A program made the position numbers and the translations under genes. Positions 44,454 to 56,254 of a stretch of 64,000 bases of DNA are shown in pieces. Every line of letters starts with the position of its first letter. Positions within the stretch are counted from its first letter, which is position 1. The DNA comes from Bartonella krasnovii (GTDB lineage: Bacteria > Pseudomonadota > Alphaproteobacteria > Rhizobiales > Rhizobiaceae). Below the pieces are notes generated by a model. The model saw nothing but the letters and a program-made list of their open reading frames with translations. It did no database searches and was not told where the DNA came from. Location: contig NZ_CP031844.2 of the NCBI RefSeq assembly GCF_003606345.3, positions 744,001 through 808,000 of the forward strand, written 5' to 3'.

Positions 44454-47369
44454 TTAAGAGTTGGAATTGTAGAGAGAGTGGCGCTGTAAAACATCTTTTA
44501 GAAATTTTCCCGTATAAGAAGCAGGAATCTTAATAATATCTTCAGGACGTCCAATTGCAACGATTTCACCCCCACGATCTCCACCTTCCGGCCCTAAATC
44601 AATAATCCAGTCGGCTGTTTTGATAACGTCAAGGTTATGTTCAATGACAATGACAGTGTTGCCTTGCTCGACCAGTTCATGGAGCACTTCAAGAAGTTTA
44701 GAAATATCATGAAAATGCAAACCTGTTGTCGGTTCATCTAAAATATAAAGTGTACGTCCCGTTGTTTTGCGTGAAAGCTCTTTTGCAAGTTTTACACGTT
44801 GTGCTTCCCCACCAGAAAGTGTGGTCGCTTGCTGTCCTACTTTTATGTAACCCAATCCTACTTTCATGAGGGTTTCCATTTTATTATGAATAGCGGGAAC
44901 AGCCTGGAAAAATTCCTCAGCCTTTTCGATTGTCATATCTAAAATATCAGCGATAGATTGCCCTTTGAATTTTATTTCTAGTGTTTCTCGATTATAACGT
45001 TTTCCTTTACAGACATCACAAGTTACATAGACATCTGGTAAAAAGTGCATTTCAATTTTGATGACTCCATCACCTTGACAGGCTTCACAGCGTCCTCCTT
45101 TAACATTAAATGAAAAACGCCCTGCTTTATAACCACGAGCTTTTGATTCTGGAAGTTCGGCAAACCAATCACGAATCGGTGTAAAAGCGCCTGTATAGGT
45201 TGCGGGATTAGAGCGTGGGGTGCGTCCAATAGGGGACTGGTTGATATCAATGACTTTATCAAGAAATTCTAATCCTTCAATTTTATCATAGCTGGCAGGG
45301 CTATGATGACTCCCCATGATCTGATGTGATGCTGCTTTGAAGAGCGTTTCAATAAGAAATGTTGATTTTCCTCCTCCAGAAACACCGGTTATGCATGTGA
45401 AAGTTCCAAGAGGGATATTTGCACTGATATTTTTAAGGTTATTGCCTTTGGCGCCAATGACTTTAAGGGTTTTCGATTTTGATATTTTGCGTCGTTCTCT
45501 CGGCAGTCTAACCGCCATTTTTCCTGAAAGATATTGGCCTGTGAGAGAGGCTGGATTCTCTATAACTTCTTGTGGTGTCCCTTGTGCTATGATTTTACCA
45601 CCATGAACCCCAGCTGCAGGGCCCATATCAACAACATAGTCTGCTGCGCGAATGGCATCTTCATCATGTTCAACAACAATAACTGTATTACCGAGATCGC
45701 GTAAATGGCACAGCATTTCCAAAAGGCGTTCATTATCGCGTTGGTGTAAACCGATGGATGGTTCATCTAAAATATAAAGAACGCCTGTAAGACCAGAACC
45801 AATCTGGGAGGCTAGTCGAATACGTTGGCTTTCTCCCCCTGAAAGAGTTCCTGAATTTCGAGATAAGGTAAGATATTCCAATCCTACATGATTTAAAAAA
45901 GCTAAGCGTTCGCGAATTTCTTTTAAAATACGTACTGCGATATTACGTTGTTTTTCCGTGAGGTGTTGATGGATGTTGGCAAACCAATCATCTGCTTTTA
46001 GAATAGAAAGATCTGATATTTGCCCAATATGCATCCCATGGATTTTCACAGCAAGTGCCTCTGGTTTTAAACGATAACCGTGACAAGCTTCGCAAGGAGA
46101 AGAAGACATATAACGCTCAATTTCTTCACGAGACCAAGCAGAATCAGTTTCCTTCCAGCGTCTCTCCATATTGGGGATGATTCCTTCAAAGGGTTGAGTC
46201 ATTTTATGCAAACCAGAGTTATTTTTGTAGATAAAAGAAATTTCATTTCTTTTTGTACCGTAGAGAATAGCTTGTTGTGCTTCATTAGAGAGTTCACACC
46301 ACTGATTTGTGAGTTTGAAGTCGTAAGCTTTTCCTAATGCCTCTAGGGTTTGGCTATAATAAAGTGAATCTGATTTAGCCCAAGGGGCAATGGCTCCGTC
46401 TTTTAAGGTAAGATTTTTATTTGGTACAATTTTTTGAGGGTCCATTGCCTTTTTGATCCCTAGTCCATCGCAGAGAGGACAGGCTCCAAAAGGATTATTG
46501 AATGAAAAGAGTCGTGGTTCAATTTCAGGGATAGAAAAACCTGATACAGGGCAGGAAAACTTTTCTGAAAAAAGAAGCCGTTTGTGTGTATCGTTTTTTG
46601 ACTTATAAGCAGCTTCTTTGGTTGTCTCTTTTTGTGCCAAGGGTTGGTCGGCCATTTCAGCAATGACAAGTCCATTTGCTAGCTGTAAACAGGTTTCTAT
46701 ACTATCAGCCAAGCGAGAGGTGATATCATTTTGTACAACAATGCGGTCTACCACAACATCGATGTCATGTTTATATTTTTTATCAAGAGGTGGAATATCA
46801 GGGATTTCATAAAACTCTCCATCAACTTTAGCGCGCTGAAATCCTTTTCTTAAAAGTTCCGTTAGCTCTTTTTTATATTCTCCCTTTCTACCTCGCACCA
46901 AGGGGGCCATAATAAAAATTCGTGTTCCTTCTGGTAAGGACATAATTTGATCAACCATTTGGGTTACCGTTTGGCTTTCAATAGGAAGTCCTGTAGCAGG
47001 GGAATGAGGAATACCAATACGAGCAAAGAGGAGACGCATATAGTCGTGGATTTCAGTGACGGTACCGACTGTTGAGCGCGGATTGCGGCTGGTGGTTTTT
47101 TGTTCAATGGAGATAGCTGGAGAAAGGCCATCTATGCGATCAACGTCTGGTTTTTGCATGACTTCAAGAAATTGGCGTGCATAAGCCGAAAGGCTTTCGA
47201 CATAGCGGCGTTGTCCTTCAGCGTAAATTGTATCAAAAGCTAAAGATGATTTTCCTGATCCAGAAAGTCCTGTTACAACAATGAGTTTATCACGAGGCAG
47301 ATCGAGATCAATATTTTTAAGGTTATGCTCACGTGCACCGCGAATGGAGATATATTTTTGATGAGTCAT
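44454..47369 (-). CDS. uvrA: Excinuclease ABC subunit A
   Basis: 971 residues, full length. UvrA is the damage-recognition ATPase of nucleotide excision repair. It has two ABC modules: Walker [15 protein letters not shown] near residue 35 and [13 protein letters not shown] in the second half, with signatures [15 protein letters not shown] and [15 protein letters not shown]. Zinc-finger cysteines are present ([19 protein letters not shown]...CDVCKG). The ribosome site AAGGA precedes ATG 47369. It is divergent from ssb, an arrangement shared with many bacteria. Confidence 0.97.
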   Translation of the reverse strand: MTHQKYISIRGAREHNLKNIDLDLPRDKLIVVTGLSGSGKSSLAFDTIYAEGQRRYVESLSAYARQFLEVMQKPDVDRIDGLSPAISIEQKTTSRNPRSTVGTVTEIHDYMRLLFARIGIPHSPATGLPIESQTVTQMVDQIMSLPEGTRIFIMAPLVRGRKGEYKKELTELLRKGFQRAKVDGEFYEIPDIPPLDKKYKHDIDVVVDRIVVQNDITSRLADSIETCLQLANGLVIAEMADQPLAQKETTKEAAYKSKNDTHKRLLFSEKFSCPVSGFSIPEIEPRLFSFNNPFGACPLCDGLGIKKAMDPQKIVPNKNLTLKDGAIAPWAKSDSLYYSQTLEALGKAYDFKLTNQWCELSNEAQQAILYGTKRNEISFIYKNNSGLHKMTQPFEGIIPNMERRWKETDSAWSREEIERYMSSSPCEACHGYRLKPEALAVKIHGMHIGQISDLSILKADDWFANIHQHLTEKQRNIAVRILKEIRERLAFLNHVGLEYLTLSRNSGTLSGGESQRIRLASQIGSGLTGVLYILDEPSIGLHQRDNERLLEMLCHLRDLGNTVIVVEHDEDAIRAADYVVDMGPAAGVHGGKIIAQGTPQEVIENPASLTGQYLSGKMAVRLPRERRKISKSKTLKVIGAKGNNLKNISANIPLGTFTCITGVSGGGKSTFLIETLFKAASHQIMGSHHSPASYDKIEGLEFLDKVIDINQSPIGRTPRSNPATYTGAFTPIRDWFAELPESKARGYKAGRFSFNVKGGRCEACQGDGVIKIEMHFLPDVYVTCDVCKGKRYNRETLEIKFKGQSIADILDMTIEKAEEFFQAVPAIHNKMETLMKVGLGYIKVGQQATTLSGGEAQRVKLAKELSRKTTGRTLYILDEPTTGLHFHDISKLLEVLHELVEQGNTVIVIEHNLDVIKTADWIIDLGPEGGDRGGEIVAIGRPEDIIKIPASYTGKFLKDVLQRHSLYNSNS

Positions 47370-47699
47370 TTTTTATCCTTGGCATATGTGACGAAAATTA
47401 AGCCTCTGAAATGGAATAAAACTGTTTTTTTAGAATTAAAACGTGCTTAACTGCTTTAACGCAAAAAGAAAGTATAAATTTTATGAAAAGAAAATACAAA
47501 CGAGCAGCTTTTTATTCTCTATTGATGGAATAAACTATGCGTTGTTATCATATTTTGTTATAATTACATTGGATCTAATATTGGGAAGGGTAGCAATATC
47601 CATATTGAAGGTCAATTACAAACGTGTAAGTTGAAGGTCAAGATGGTTATAACTGTTCTATAACAGTATTTGACGAATTAAAATTTTGGAGTTTATGCA
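47370..47699. promoter_or_regulatory. Divergent uvrA-ssb regulatory region
   Basis: 330 bases between two DNA-repair genes. A perfect inverted repeat ACTGTT-CTAT-AACAGT lies at 47652-47667, 32 bases before the ssb start. I did not find the GAAC-N7-GAAC/GTTC-N7-GTTC box expected for an alphaproteobacterial LexA site. The palindrome resembles an enterobacterial SOS box in its CTGT/ACAG ends but is two bases too short. Operator status is uncertain. Confidence 0.4.
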
Positions 47700-48209
47700 A
47701 TGGCTGGTAGCCTTAATAAAGTTATTTTGATTGGTAATCTCGGGGCAGACCCCGAAATCCGCCGTTTGAATTCTGGAGATCAAGTGGCAAATCTGCGTAT
47801 TGCTACTTCGGAAAGTTGGCGTGATCGGAATACAAATGAGCGAAAGGAACGCACCGAGTGGCATAATATTGTTATTTTTAATGAAAACCTTGTCAAAATT
47901 GCAGAGCAATATTTAAAAAAAGGCAGTAAAATTTATATTGAGGGGCAGTTACAGACACGGAAATGGCAAGATCAAAATGGAAATGATCGTTATGCAACAG
48001 AGGTTGTTTTGCAAAAATACCGTGGGGAATTACAAATGCTTGATGGGCGTGGGGGAGCTGGTGGGGAGCAAGGAGCAACAAGTCAAGGGGGGAGTTATAG
48101 TGGTGGCTTTGCAGATAATAGCTCAAATCAGAGAAATACTTTTGGTCAAAATAATAGCCAAGTGGGAGAAAGTTTTTCTCATAAATTGGATGATGACGTC
48201 CCTTTCTAA
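47700..48209 (+). CDS. ssb: Single-stranded DNA-binding protein
   Basis: 169 residues. The OB-fold domain is recognisable: [56 protein letters not shown] Gly/Ser/Gln/Asn-rich linker (about 115-160) leads to the conserved acidic tip DDDVPF that recruits repair and replication partners. ATG 47700 is preceded by TTGGAG. It coats single-stranded DNA during replication and repair. Confidence 0.97.
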   Translation: MAGSLNKVILIGNLGADPEIRRLNSGDQVANLRIATSESWRDRNTNERKERTEWHNIVIFNENLVKIAEQYLKKGSKIYIEGQLQTRKWQDQNGNDRYATEVVLQKYRGELQMLDGRGGAGGEQGATSQGGSYSGGFADNSSNQRNTFGQNNSQVGESFSHKLDDDVPF

Positions 48210-48437
48210 GGGGGGTAAATTTGAAGTATTACGACTTTTTATGGTTTGTTTATTTTAGATTTTTGAAGTTTAGCGAAGTGGGAAGTGTTTATTATTCGTA
48301 GTAATTTTAATATAAATTAGTAATATATTGAAAAATATTGTTAAATTTCTTTTTCGTTATGGGAGAGAAATTAGCATTCTGGTGTATTTTTCGATATAAA
48401 CAAAGCGAAATGATTCTTTTTTGAAAGTTTTGAAATT

Positions 48438-51221
48438 GTGACTGATCTTACTCCACAACCAGAACGTGATGTGCTGACTGGTATTGAACCAATTAGCATT
48501 ATTGATGAAATGCAACGCTCTTATCTCGATTATGCGATGAGTGTCATTGTTTCACGTGCACTCCCTGATGTCCGTGATGGTCTTAAACCTGTTCATCGAC
48601 GTATCCTTCATGCTATGAATGAGATGGGGCTTGTTTTTAATAAACCGTATCGTAAATCTGCTGGTGTTGTTGGGGAGGTTATGGGAAAATTCCATCCCCA
48701 TGGTGACGCTTCGATTTATGATGCTTTGGTGCGTATGGCACAGGATTTCTCTTTAAGAAATCCATTAATTGATGGGCAAGGAAATTTTGGTTCTGTTGAT
48801 GGTGATCCACCAGCGGCAATGCGCTATACGGAGTGTCGTTTAGAAAAAGTCTCAGAAGCACTTTTAGCTGATATTGATAAAGATACTGTTGATTTTCAGG
48901 ATAATTATGATGGGCGTGAGCGTGAACCGGTCGTCTTACCAGCACGTTTCCCTAATCTTTTGGTTAACGGATCAGGGGGTATTGCTGTGGGAATGGCAAC
49001 CAATATTCCGCCCCATAATCTTGGTGAAATTATTGATGGTTGTATCGCTCTGATTGATAATCCCAGTATCGCACTCGATCAAATAATTGAAATTATTCCT
49101 GGTCCAGACTTTCCTACAGGGGGGATTATTCTAGGACATTCTGGTGTCCGTTCAGCTTATGAAACAGGGCGTGGTTCAATTATTATGCGCGCTAAAGTTG
49201 ATATTGAAGAAATTCGTAGTGGTCGACAAGCAATTATCGTGAGTGAAATTCCTTATCAAGTTAATAAAGCAACGATGATTGAGAAAATGGCCGAATTGGT
49301 GCGCGATAAACGCATCGAAGGAATTTCTGATTTGCGTGACGAATCTGATCGTGATGGATATCGTGTCGTTATTGAGTTGAAGAAAGATGTTATTGCGGAG
49401 GTTGTTTTAAACCAATTATATCGTTATACGCCGCTGCAAACTTCTTTTGGTTGTAATATGGTTGCGTTAAATGGAGGAAAACCTGAACAAATGACGTTGC
49501 TTGATATGCTTCGTGCATTTGTTTCTTTTCGTGAAGAGGTTGTTAGTCGGCGAACGAAATATCTTTTGCGTAAAGCGCGTGAAAGGGCCCATGTTTTGGT
49601 TGGTCTTGCCCTTGCGGTTGCCAATATTGATGAAATCATAGCGCTTATTCGCAAAGCACCAGATCCACAGACAGCACGTACACAATTAATGGAGCGACGC
49701 TGGCCTGCTGCGGATGTAGCACCTTTGATTAAACTTATTGATGATCCTCGTCATATTATTCATGAGGATAGTACTTATAATCTTTCTGAAGAGCAGGCGC
49801 GTGCTATTTTAGAATTGCGTTTGCAACGTTTGACAGCCCTTGGGCGTGATGAAATTGCTGATGAATTGAATAAAATTGGTGTGGATATTGCTGATTATCT
49901 TGATATCTTGGCATCGCGTGTACGCATTATGGGTATTGTTAAAGACGAGTTGAGTGCTCTTCGTGAGGAATTTGCAACACCTCGACGCACTGTGTTTGGT
50001 TTTGGTAGTGCTGAGATGGAGAGTGAAGATCTGATCGCGCCAGAGGATATGGTGGTAACAGTGAGCCATAGTGGCTATATTAAGCGCGTCCCTCTTAATA
50101 CCTATCGTGCACAACGCCGTGGTGGTAAGGGACGTTCTGGTATGTCTACAAAAGATGAGGATTTTGTAACGCGTTTATTTGTCGCTAATACACATACTCC
50201 GGTTCTTTTCTTTTCATCACGTGGGATTGTTTATAAGGAAAAAGTTTGGCGACTACCACTGGGGACACCGCAATCGCGCGGACGAGCTTTGATCAATATG
50301 CTTCCCTTACAACAAGGCGAACGCATTACAACCATTATGCCTTTGCCAGAAGATGAAGCAAGTTGGAGTGCATTGGATATCATGTTTGCGACAACTCGTG
50401 GAACTGTGCGTCGTAATAAGTTATCAGACTTCGTTCAGGTTAATCGTAATGGTAAAATTGCCATGAAACTTGATGAAGAAGATGAAATTCTTTCTGTTGA
50501 AACCTGTACAGAACATGATGATGTTGTTCTCACAACTGCGAATGGACAATGTATCCGTTTTCCAGTTGTGGATGTTCGTGTTTTTGCAGGGCGTAATTCT
50601 GTAGGGGTTCGTGGTATCAATTTGGCGAAAGGCGATAAAGTTATTTCGATGACAATTTTAGAGCATGTTGAAGCAACGTCTATTGAGCGTTCTACATATA
50701 TTAAACGTGTGATAAATGAACGGCGTGCTGCTGGTTCAGATGCTGATATTGAAGATATTGTCATTCTTGATGAGGAAGATGGGGGCGCTGAGACAGAGTT
50801 AACAGAGGAGCGCTACGCAGAGCTGCAAGCACGTGAACAGATGCTGTTAACCGTGAGTGAGTTTGGTTATGGAAAGCGGTCTTCTTCTTATGAATTCCGT
50901 ATTTCGGGACGTGGTGGAAAAGGAATTCGTGCGACAGATCCATCTAAAACTTCTGAAATTGGTAAGTTAGTAGCGTCTTTCCCAGTAAAAGCGCAAGATC
51001 AAATTATGTTGGTATCAGACGGGGGGCAGCTTATTCGTGTTCCCGTTGATGGTATTCGTATAGCGGGGCGTTCAACTAAGGGGGTAACAATTTTCAATAC
51101 AGCTGAAGGTGAGAAGGTCGTATCTGTTGAGCGTATTTCTGAATCTGAAGAGGATGATAACCAAGCAGATGATCAGGCGGAAAGACACTCTGATACGGTT
51201 GATATGGGTGAAGAAAAATAA
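48438..51221 (+). CDS. gyrA: DNA gyrase subunit A
   Basis: 927 residues from a GTG start (48438). Breakage-reunion domain: [15 protein letters not shown], catalytic Tyr130 in [10 protein letters not shown], then the C-terminal beta-pinwheel with GyrA-box-like [10 protein letters not shown]. In the quinolone-determining region the sequence is [17 protein letters not shown]. Ala91 stands where E. coli has Ser83; Asp95 aligns with Asp87. From memory, this Ala is natural in Bartonella and is linked to lower quinolone susceptibility. It introduces negative supercoils as GyrA2GyrB2. It precedes coaD by only ~20 bp. Confidence 0.97.
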   Translation: MTDLTPQPERDVLTGIEPISIIDEMQRSYLDYAMSVIVSRALPDVRDGLKPVHRRILHAMNEMGLVFNKPYRKSAGVVGEVMGKFHPHGDASIYDALVRMAQDFSLRNPLIDGQGNFGSVDGDPPAAMRYTECRLEKVSEALLADIDKDTVDFQDNYDGREREPVVLPARFPNLLVNGSGGIAVGMATNIPPHNLGEIIDGCIALIDNPSIALDQIIEIIPGPDFPTGGIILGHSGVRSAYETGRGSIIMRAKVDIEEIRSGRQAIIVSEIPYQVNKATMIEKMAELVRDKRIEGISDLRDESDRDGYRVVIELKKDVIAEVVLNQLYRYTPLQTSFGCNMVALNGGKPEQMTLLDMLRAFVSFREEVVSRRTKYLLRKARERAHVLVGLALAVANIDEIIALIRKAPDPQTARTQLMERRWPAADVAPLIKLIDDPRHIIHEDSTYNLSEEQARAILELRLQRLTALGRDEIADELNKIGVDIADYLDILASRVRIMGIVKDELSALREEFATPRRTVFGFGSAEMESEDLIAPEDMVVTVSHSGYIKRVPLNTYRAQRRGGKGRSGMSTKDEDFVTRLFVANTHTPVLFFSSRGIVYKEKVWRLPLGTPQSRGRALINMLPLQQGERITTIMPLPEDEASWSALDIMFATTRGTVRRNKLSDFVQVNRNGKIAMKLDEEDEILSVETCTEHDDVVLTTANGQCIRFPVVDVRVFAGRNSVGVRGINLAKGDKVISMTILEHVEATSIERSTYIKRVINERRAAGSDADIEDIVILDEEDGGAETELTEERYAELQAREQMLLTVSEFGYGKRSSSYEFRISGRGGKGIRATDPSKTSEIGKLVASFPVKAQDQIMLVSDGGQLIRVPVDGIRIAGRSTKGVTIFNTAEGEKVVSVERISESEEDDNQADDQAERHSDTVDMGEEK

Positions 51222-51242
51222 TTTTGAAAAGTGTAGAGTGAA

Positions 51243-51764
51243 ATGGAAAAAATTGCTCTTTATGCAGGTTCCTTTGATCCTTTTACAAATGGGCATCTTG
51301 ATATTTTACAACGGAGCTTTGCTTTAGCTGACAAGGTGGTCGTGGCTATAGGGATACAAGTTCAGAAAAAAACTCTTTTTAGTTTTGAAGAACGGGTTGA
51401 TTTAATTACTGAGGTGGGAAAAGAGTTATTGGGAATAGGTCCTGATCGGTTACAGGTTATTTCATTTGATACTCTTTTGGTTGATAAGGCGCGTGAAATT
51501 GGTGCTTCCTTTCTTATTCGTGGGTTGCGTGATGGAACTGACCTTGATTATGAAATGCAAATGGCGGGGATGAACAGTATTATGTCCCCTGAATTGCAAA
51601 CTGTTTTTTTGCCAGCGAGTGTTTCTGGACGCGTAATAACTTCCACATTGGTACGCCAGATCGCTTCTATGGGAGGTGATGTGACGCCCTTTGTACCTGA
51701 AAATATTGCCAGAGCTTTGCACTTAAAATTTCAATCTTCAGAAGAGAGTGATTATGTATCTTAG
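51243..51764 (+). CDS. coaD: Phosphopantetheine adenylyltransferase
   Basis: 173 residues. Converts 4'-phosphopantetheine and ATP to dephospho-CoA, the penultimate step of CoA synthesis. The nucleotidyltransferase motif is [14 protein letters not shown] near residue 8; [12 protein letters not shown] and [16 protein letters not shown] are also typical. It lies between gyrA and a cyclophilin gene, overlapping the latter. Confidence 0.96.
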   Translation: MEKIALYAGSFDPFTNGHLDILQRSFALADKVVVAIGIQVQKKTLFSFEERVDLITEVGKELLGIGPDRLQVISFDTLLVDKAREIGASFLIRGLRDGTDLDYEMQMAGMNSIMSPELQTVFLPASVSGRVITSTLVRQIASMGGDVTPFVPENIARALHLKFQSSEESDYVS

Positions 51765-52347
51765 AATTTTTGCTATTTTGACATGTCTTTTTTGTTTTTT
51801 CTCACTAAGTACTGTGGCGAATGATTCTAATGCATCTGATGATTCTAACGTGCTTATTTTATCCCTCAAAAATGGTGATGTGGTGATACGTCTTCGTCCT
51901 GATCTCGCACCAAAGCATGTTGAACAAATCAAACGATTAACAAAAGAAGGTGCTTACAACAATGTTGTCTTTCACCGCGTTATTCCAGATTTTATGGCAC
52001 AGACTGGTGATGTAAAGTTTGGAAAAAAGGGGAGTGCAGACTTTGATCTTAAACGCGTTGGTATGGGAGGTTCCGATTATCCTAATATACCGGCAGAATT
52101 TTCAAAGCAGCCATTTAAGCGTGGTACCGTTGGAATGGCACGTTCACAAGATCCAAATTCCGCTAATTCTCAATTCTTCATTTGTTTTGCTGATGCTGCT
52201 TTTTTAAATGGTCAGTATACGGTTGTGGGAGAAGTCATAGAGGGAATGGATGTTGTTGATAAAATTAAAAAAGGGTCTACAAGTAATAATGGATCTGTAA
52301 CAAATCCTGATGTTATTAATACTGCTGTTTTGCAAGCTGATAGATGA
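51754..52347 (+). CDS. ppiA: Periplasmic cyclophilin-type peptidyl-prolyl isomerase
   Basis: 197 residues from ATG 51754, chosen because GAAGAGAG lies at the right distance; a GTG at 51748 is the alternative. It overlaps the end of coaD by 11 bp. The N-terminus ([20 protein letters not shown]) is a signal peptide, so it should fold proteins outside the cytoplasm. Cyclophilin motifs are [36 protein letters not shown] and [21 protein letters not shown] second cyclophilin follows directly; the two share most motifs. Confidence 0.9.
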   Translation: MYLRIFAILTCLFCFFSLSTVANDSNASDDSNVLILSLKNGDVVIRLRPDLAPKHVEQIKRLTKEGAYNNVVFHRVIPDFMAQTGDVKFGKKGSADFDLKRVGMGGSDYPNIPAEFSKQPFKRGTVGMARSQDPNSANSQFFICFADAAFLNGQYTVVGEVIEGMDVVDKIKKGSTSNNGSVTNPDVINTAVLQADR

Positions 52348-52366
52348 ATTAAAGGAGACGAGTCTT

Positions 52367-52879
52367 ATGGCCGAAATGAGAGATTTAGAAAATACCTTAA
52401 TTCTTGAAACAACCAAGGGGAAAGTTGTTATTGAACTTTTGGCTGATTTAGCTCCTGGTCATGTTGCACGTATTAAAGAGCTTGCGCGTGAAGGGGCTTA
52501 TGATAATGTCATTTTTCACCGTGTTATTGATGGTTTTATGGCGCAGACTGGTGATGTGCAATTTGGAAAGAAGGATAGTGAAAAATTTAATTTATCACGT
52601 GCGGGGATGGGTGGTTCAGAGAAACCTGATTTGACAGCGGAGTTTTCCAATCTTTCTCATAAGCGTGGTACGGTTTCTATGGCACGTAGTCAGAATCCGA
52701 ATTCTGCTAATTCACAGTTTTTTATTTGTTTTGCAGATGCTCCGTGGCTTGATCGTCAATATTCCATATGGGGACAGGTTATTGAGGGGATGGAGAATGT
52801 TGATCAAATTAAACGCGGTGAGCCTGTTGTAGATCCTGACGCAATTATTAAAGCTACAATTGCTGCGGATATGAAATAG
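52367..52879 (+). CDS. ppiB: Cytoplasmic cyclophilin-type peptidyl-prolyl isomerase
   Basis: 170 residues from ATG 52367, with ribosome site AAAGGAG at 52351; an upstream in-frame start near 52310 lies inside ppiA and is less likely. No signal peptide. Motifs: [57 protein letters not shown] tandem duplicate of the periplasmic paralogue upstream, with partition by location. Confidence 0.93.
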   Translation: MAEMRDLENTLILETTKGKVVIELLADLAPGHVARIKELAREGAYDNVIFHRVIDGFMAQTGDVQFGKKDSEKFNLSRAGMGGSEKPDLTAEFSNLSHKRGTVSMARSQNPNSANSQFFICFADAPWLDRQYSIWGQVIEGMENVDQIKRGEPVVDPDAIIKATIAADMK

Positions 52880-53918
52880 GGTTATCGATTTCAAATGTAA
52901 GAGCACTAAGTGCAGATATTTTCTATCTGGTTGTTATCTTGTGCGCTGTGAAGAATAGTGGTCGTAAAGAGGGTTTGCTATATCTTTTTTCGCATTAAGC
53001 TTTGGTACTTTTAGAGGTAATGTGCTTACGTCATGTTGTTCATTCATTATTGATAACGTTTATGTTCTAAGAGGGTGTTAATGTTTGTGTGATGCCGTTA
53101 GCCGATCATTTTGATAAGATGAACCTGTTCAACAATAAATGTTTATAACTTATTGTTTTTATCTGTTTTTATATTTTCGCTACGTTGCTTGGAATGTACT
53201 TTTATGTGAATAAAGTTTGGAAAATTCTTACCTCGTATAATAGTTTGATTGCGTGCATTTGTTTGGATGAAAGGATAGTTTTGCTTTGTTTTTCTTGAAA
53301 GCAGATAGGAGAAATTTATCGTATCTGTGTTTTGGGAAAAATTTCTTATGAAGGCAATATTCATTTTAAATGTAATATATGTTGCGCGCGTATTGTGTGA
53401 AGAGTGTGTTTAGATTTTAAAGATAAAGTGTGAATTTTTTATTTGTAAAAAAGTGATAGGCTATTCTTCACGGATTTACATTTTATGAGGAGATTATAGA
53501 AAAATTCTAGGCTGTTTACGTTTCATATATAGGCAGAATTTTATCTATCAGGGTAAAACAGATATAAGGTTATATGCAATATTTTAGAGACTTCTTCTAT
53601 TCCATGCAAAATTCTCTAGATATTATCATTATTAAAAGTATGTGAAAGTAAGATTGTTACTCTTAAAAAGTAATCTCACAACTCTTTGAAATTGAAAAGA
53701 AATAAACTAGATATCTTGGCGCGTTATATTGTTAGGTTTTACTGAGAAATGAGATTATCACGCTGATTATAATCATCACTTGGTTGTGAAGATTTCTTTA
53801 TCTCGTTTCACTTTTTATGCTAGTGACATCGTTTAGCAAATCAAGAATCAATCCATAAAGTTTATGATGCTACTGGTCAAGAGAGGTATAGCTTTTCTTT
53901 CTATGGCAAGATGAATTT
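52880..53918. other. Long spacer before tgt
   Basis: About 1.04 kb with no sustained coding signal on either strand; the frames present are short and of odd composition. No RNA gene recognised. Confidence 0.55.
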
Positions 53919-55061
53919 ATGGAAGATAAAAAGACGAGAGTGATGATAAAGACATTTCATTATAGAAAGATTGCTCAGGATGGCTATGCCCGTCGTGGTG
54001 AAATTATAACGGGTCGTGGGTGTGTTCGTACACCTGCCTTTATGCCTGTGGGGACGGCAGGAACCATTAAGGCTATGTATATGGATCAAATACGTGATCT
54101 TGGGGCGGATATTATTTTAGGTAATACTTATCATTTAATGTTACGTCCTGGAGCCGAGCGTGTTGCACGTTTAGGAGGCTTACATAAATTTTCACGCTGG
54201 AATGGACCTATTTTAACCGATTCTGGTGGTTTTCAGGTTATGTCATTGGCAGGCATCCGTAAAATTAACGAACAAGGTGTGATTTTTCGCTCTTATATTA
54301 ATGGAGCCTACTATGAAATGAGTCCAGAACGTTCTATCGAAATTCAAGGACTTCTTGATGCGGATATCCAGATGCAGTTGGATCAATGTATTGCATTACC
54401 CGCAAGTGAAAAAGAGATGGAAGAAGCTATGGAACTTTCATTACGTTGGGCACAACGTTGTAAAATAGCTTTTGGGGATCAGCCAGAAAAAGCATTGTTT
54501 GGGATTGTTCAAGGGGGTGATAATATGAAACTGCGTGAACGTTCTGCTCAAGCATTAAAAGAAATGGATTTAAAGGGTTATGCTATTGGAGGACTTGCTG
54601 TTGGTGAACCGCAGAGTGTTATGACAGCAGTGCTGGATGCTACTTGTCCGATTTTGCCAGAGAATAAACCGCGCTATCTTATGGGAGTGGGGACACCTGA
54701 TGATATTTTACAAAGTGTTGCACGTGGTATTGATATGTTTGATTGTGTTATGCCAACGCGTGCAGGACGTCATGGTTTAGCTTTTACGCGCTTTGGTAGA
54801 ATTAATTTACGTAATGCGCGTTATGCAGAGGATCCCCATCCTCTTGATTCACAGTCTCTTTGTCCGGCAACAAATGATTATAGTTGTGCTTATTTGCATC
54901 ATTTGATCAAATCTGGTGAATCCCTTGGTGGTATGTTGTTGACCTGGAATAATCTTTTTTATTACCAACAATTGATGCAAGGAATTCGTGACGCCATTGA
55001 AGAAGCTTGTTATGCTGATTTTTGTGCTGAAACGCGTGCTCTATGGGCACAAGGACGCTAA
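53919..55061 (+). CDS. tgt: tRNA-guanine transglycosylase
   Basis: 380 residues from ATG 53919; ATG 53943 (MIKTFHYRKIAQDG) has the better upstream purine run and fits the usual family start, so the true protein may have 372. It swaps guanine 34 of certain tRNAs for a queuosine precursor. Core motifs: GNTYHLMLRPG, LTDSGGFQVMSL with nucleophile-region Asp, GIVQGG, and DCVMPTRAGRHGLAFT. In the C-terminal zinc site the usual C-x-C-x-x-C is replaced by C315-PATNDYS-C323 before AYLHHL. Confidence 0.94.
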   Translation: MEDKKTRVMIKTFHYRKIAQDGYARRGEIITGRGCVRTPAFMPVGTAGTIKAMYMDQIRDLGADIILGNTYHLMLRPGAERVARLGGLHKFSRWNGPILTDSGGFQVMSLAGIRKINEQGVIFRSYINGAYYEMSPERSIEIQGLLDADIQMQLDQCIALPASEKEMEEAMELSLRWAQRCKIAFGDQPEKALFGIVQGGDNMKLRERSAQALKEMDLKGYAIGGLAVGEPQSVMTAVLDATCPILPENKPRYLMGVGTPDDILQSVARGIDMFDCVMPTRAGRHGLAFTRFGRINLRNARYAEDPHPLDSQSLCPATNDYSCAYLHHLIKSGESLGGMLLTWNNLFYYQQLMQGIRDAIEEACYADFCAETRALWAQGR

Positions 55062-56254
55062 AACACTCATCTCATATAGTATTTTATTTTTTTACTTACA
55101 AATTTTGCTAAAAAAATAAAATTAGAAATACCTTCTAAAAAATAAAATTGCACTATCTTAAAACGTAAAGGTATTATTTTATGGGGTATATATTCCTTTT
55201 GGAATGATCATATAAAACAGAAACTGTTACTCCGGTACGCGCTACCTGATCCGGAGAAAAACAGTTTATTTCTGTTTCTGATGAGTATTTAAAACAACAA
55301 TGTTAATGAGGCGTTAGCGAACTCTTAAAGAAGTATGAAAATTGTATTTTTATGAGTTCTTTTGTATTTTTTATTGATTAAGGTAAAGAATGTGTTACAT
55401 GCAAAATAACAGATAAATCCTTAGAAAATTAAAGTAATAATAAATTAATATTATAATATTTAAAGGTTACAAATCACATTTTATTATTTTTATAACATTA
55501 ATATAATTATTATTTACAATATAATTAAAGATCAATAAATATTTTTAAACGAAAAATTATCGTATTTACTTTGTATTATACTTATATAAAGCCATAATAT
55601 ATTATGTAAATATTTAAAATTTACAGATAGTGAATTAGATCAAAAAAGATCTTATGCTATTTCTCTATGAGATGAGATAGGGATAAATATCTCTAGAATA
55701 GGATTATTTAATCAATGGAGAAATTAAGCACGATTATCATGAGAATTTTTAAAAGATTCTGTTAATCCATAAGATAGCATACGCATTGAAATTATAGTTT
55801 ATCAATTTAGAGAGGATGCATTTAGGTCATAAAAACGGAGAAATAATAAATTAGGCAGAAGTTTTTATCTTTGTATCAAGATAATGATGAGATATTATTC
55901 ACCTGTTTGGAATGTATTCTTCGATAAATTTTAGAATTTTTTATAGCGTGTGATATATCGTTCTAAATAAAGATTTAGGATAAAATTGAAACTGCTGGAA
56001 AAAGGAGACAAAGTTTATTATCCTGGGTTTATTATCTGGCAGCTCTTATAAAAATAGTTGAATACATCTATAACCGTTTGTTTTTTTAAAGATCTTTTAT
56101 TAAAGAATCTTACTGAAAATTTCATAAAATACTTATATATCAAAATGTTTCTAAAACTTTATTGAGGACGATTTGCTACGCGTATAACAATGTTTTGAAT
56201 TTTTTTCCGTATTACAGATATCTACAGAAAAAATTCTTATCCAGAAGTGATGAT
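55062..56254. other. Long AT-rich spacer between tgt and an MFS transporter gene
   Basis: About 1.2 kb of mostly AT-rich sequence without a coding signal. The exception is the strong hairpin at 55215-55277, listed separately. Confidence 0.55.
55215..55277. other. Large stem-loop, possible structured RNA or terminator
   Basis: Three nested complementary arms: AAACAG/CTGTTT (55215-55220, 55272-55277), AAACTGTT/AACAGTTT (55221-55228, 55260-55267) and CTCCGG/CCGGAG (55230-55235, 55251-55256), around a 15-base loop. It is clearly more GC-rich than its surroundings. It lies 150 bases after tgt and 980 before the next gene. It could be a terminator, a small RNA or a remnant of a mobile element. Confidence 0.7.

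Noticed and set aside
47652..47667. LexA box upstream of ssb
   Set aside because: Spacing does not match the CTG-N10-CAG type, and no GAAC-N7-GAAC type site was found; kept only as a palindrome.
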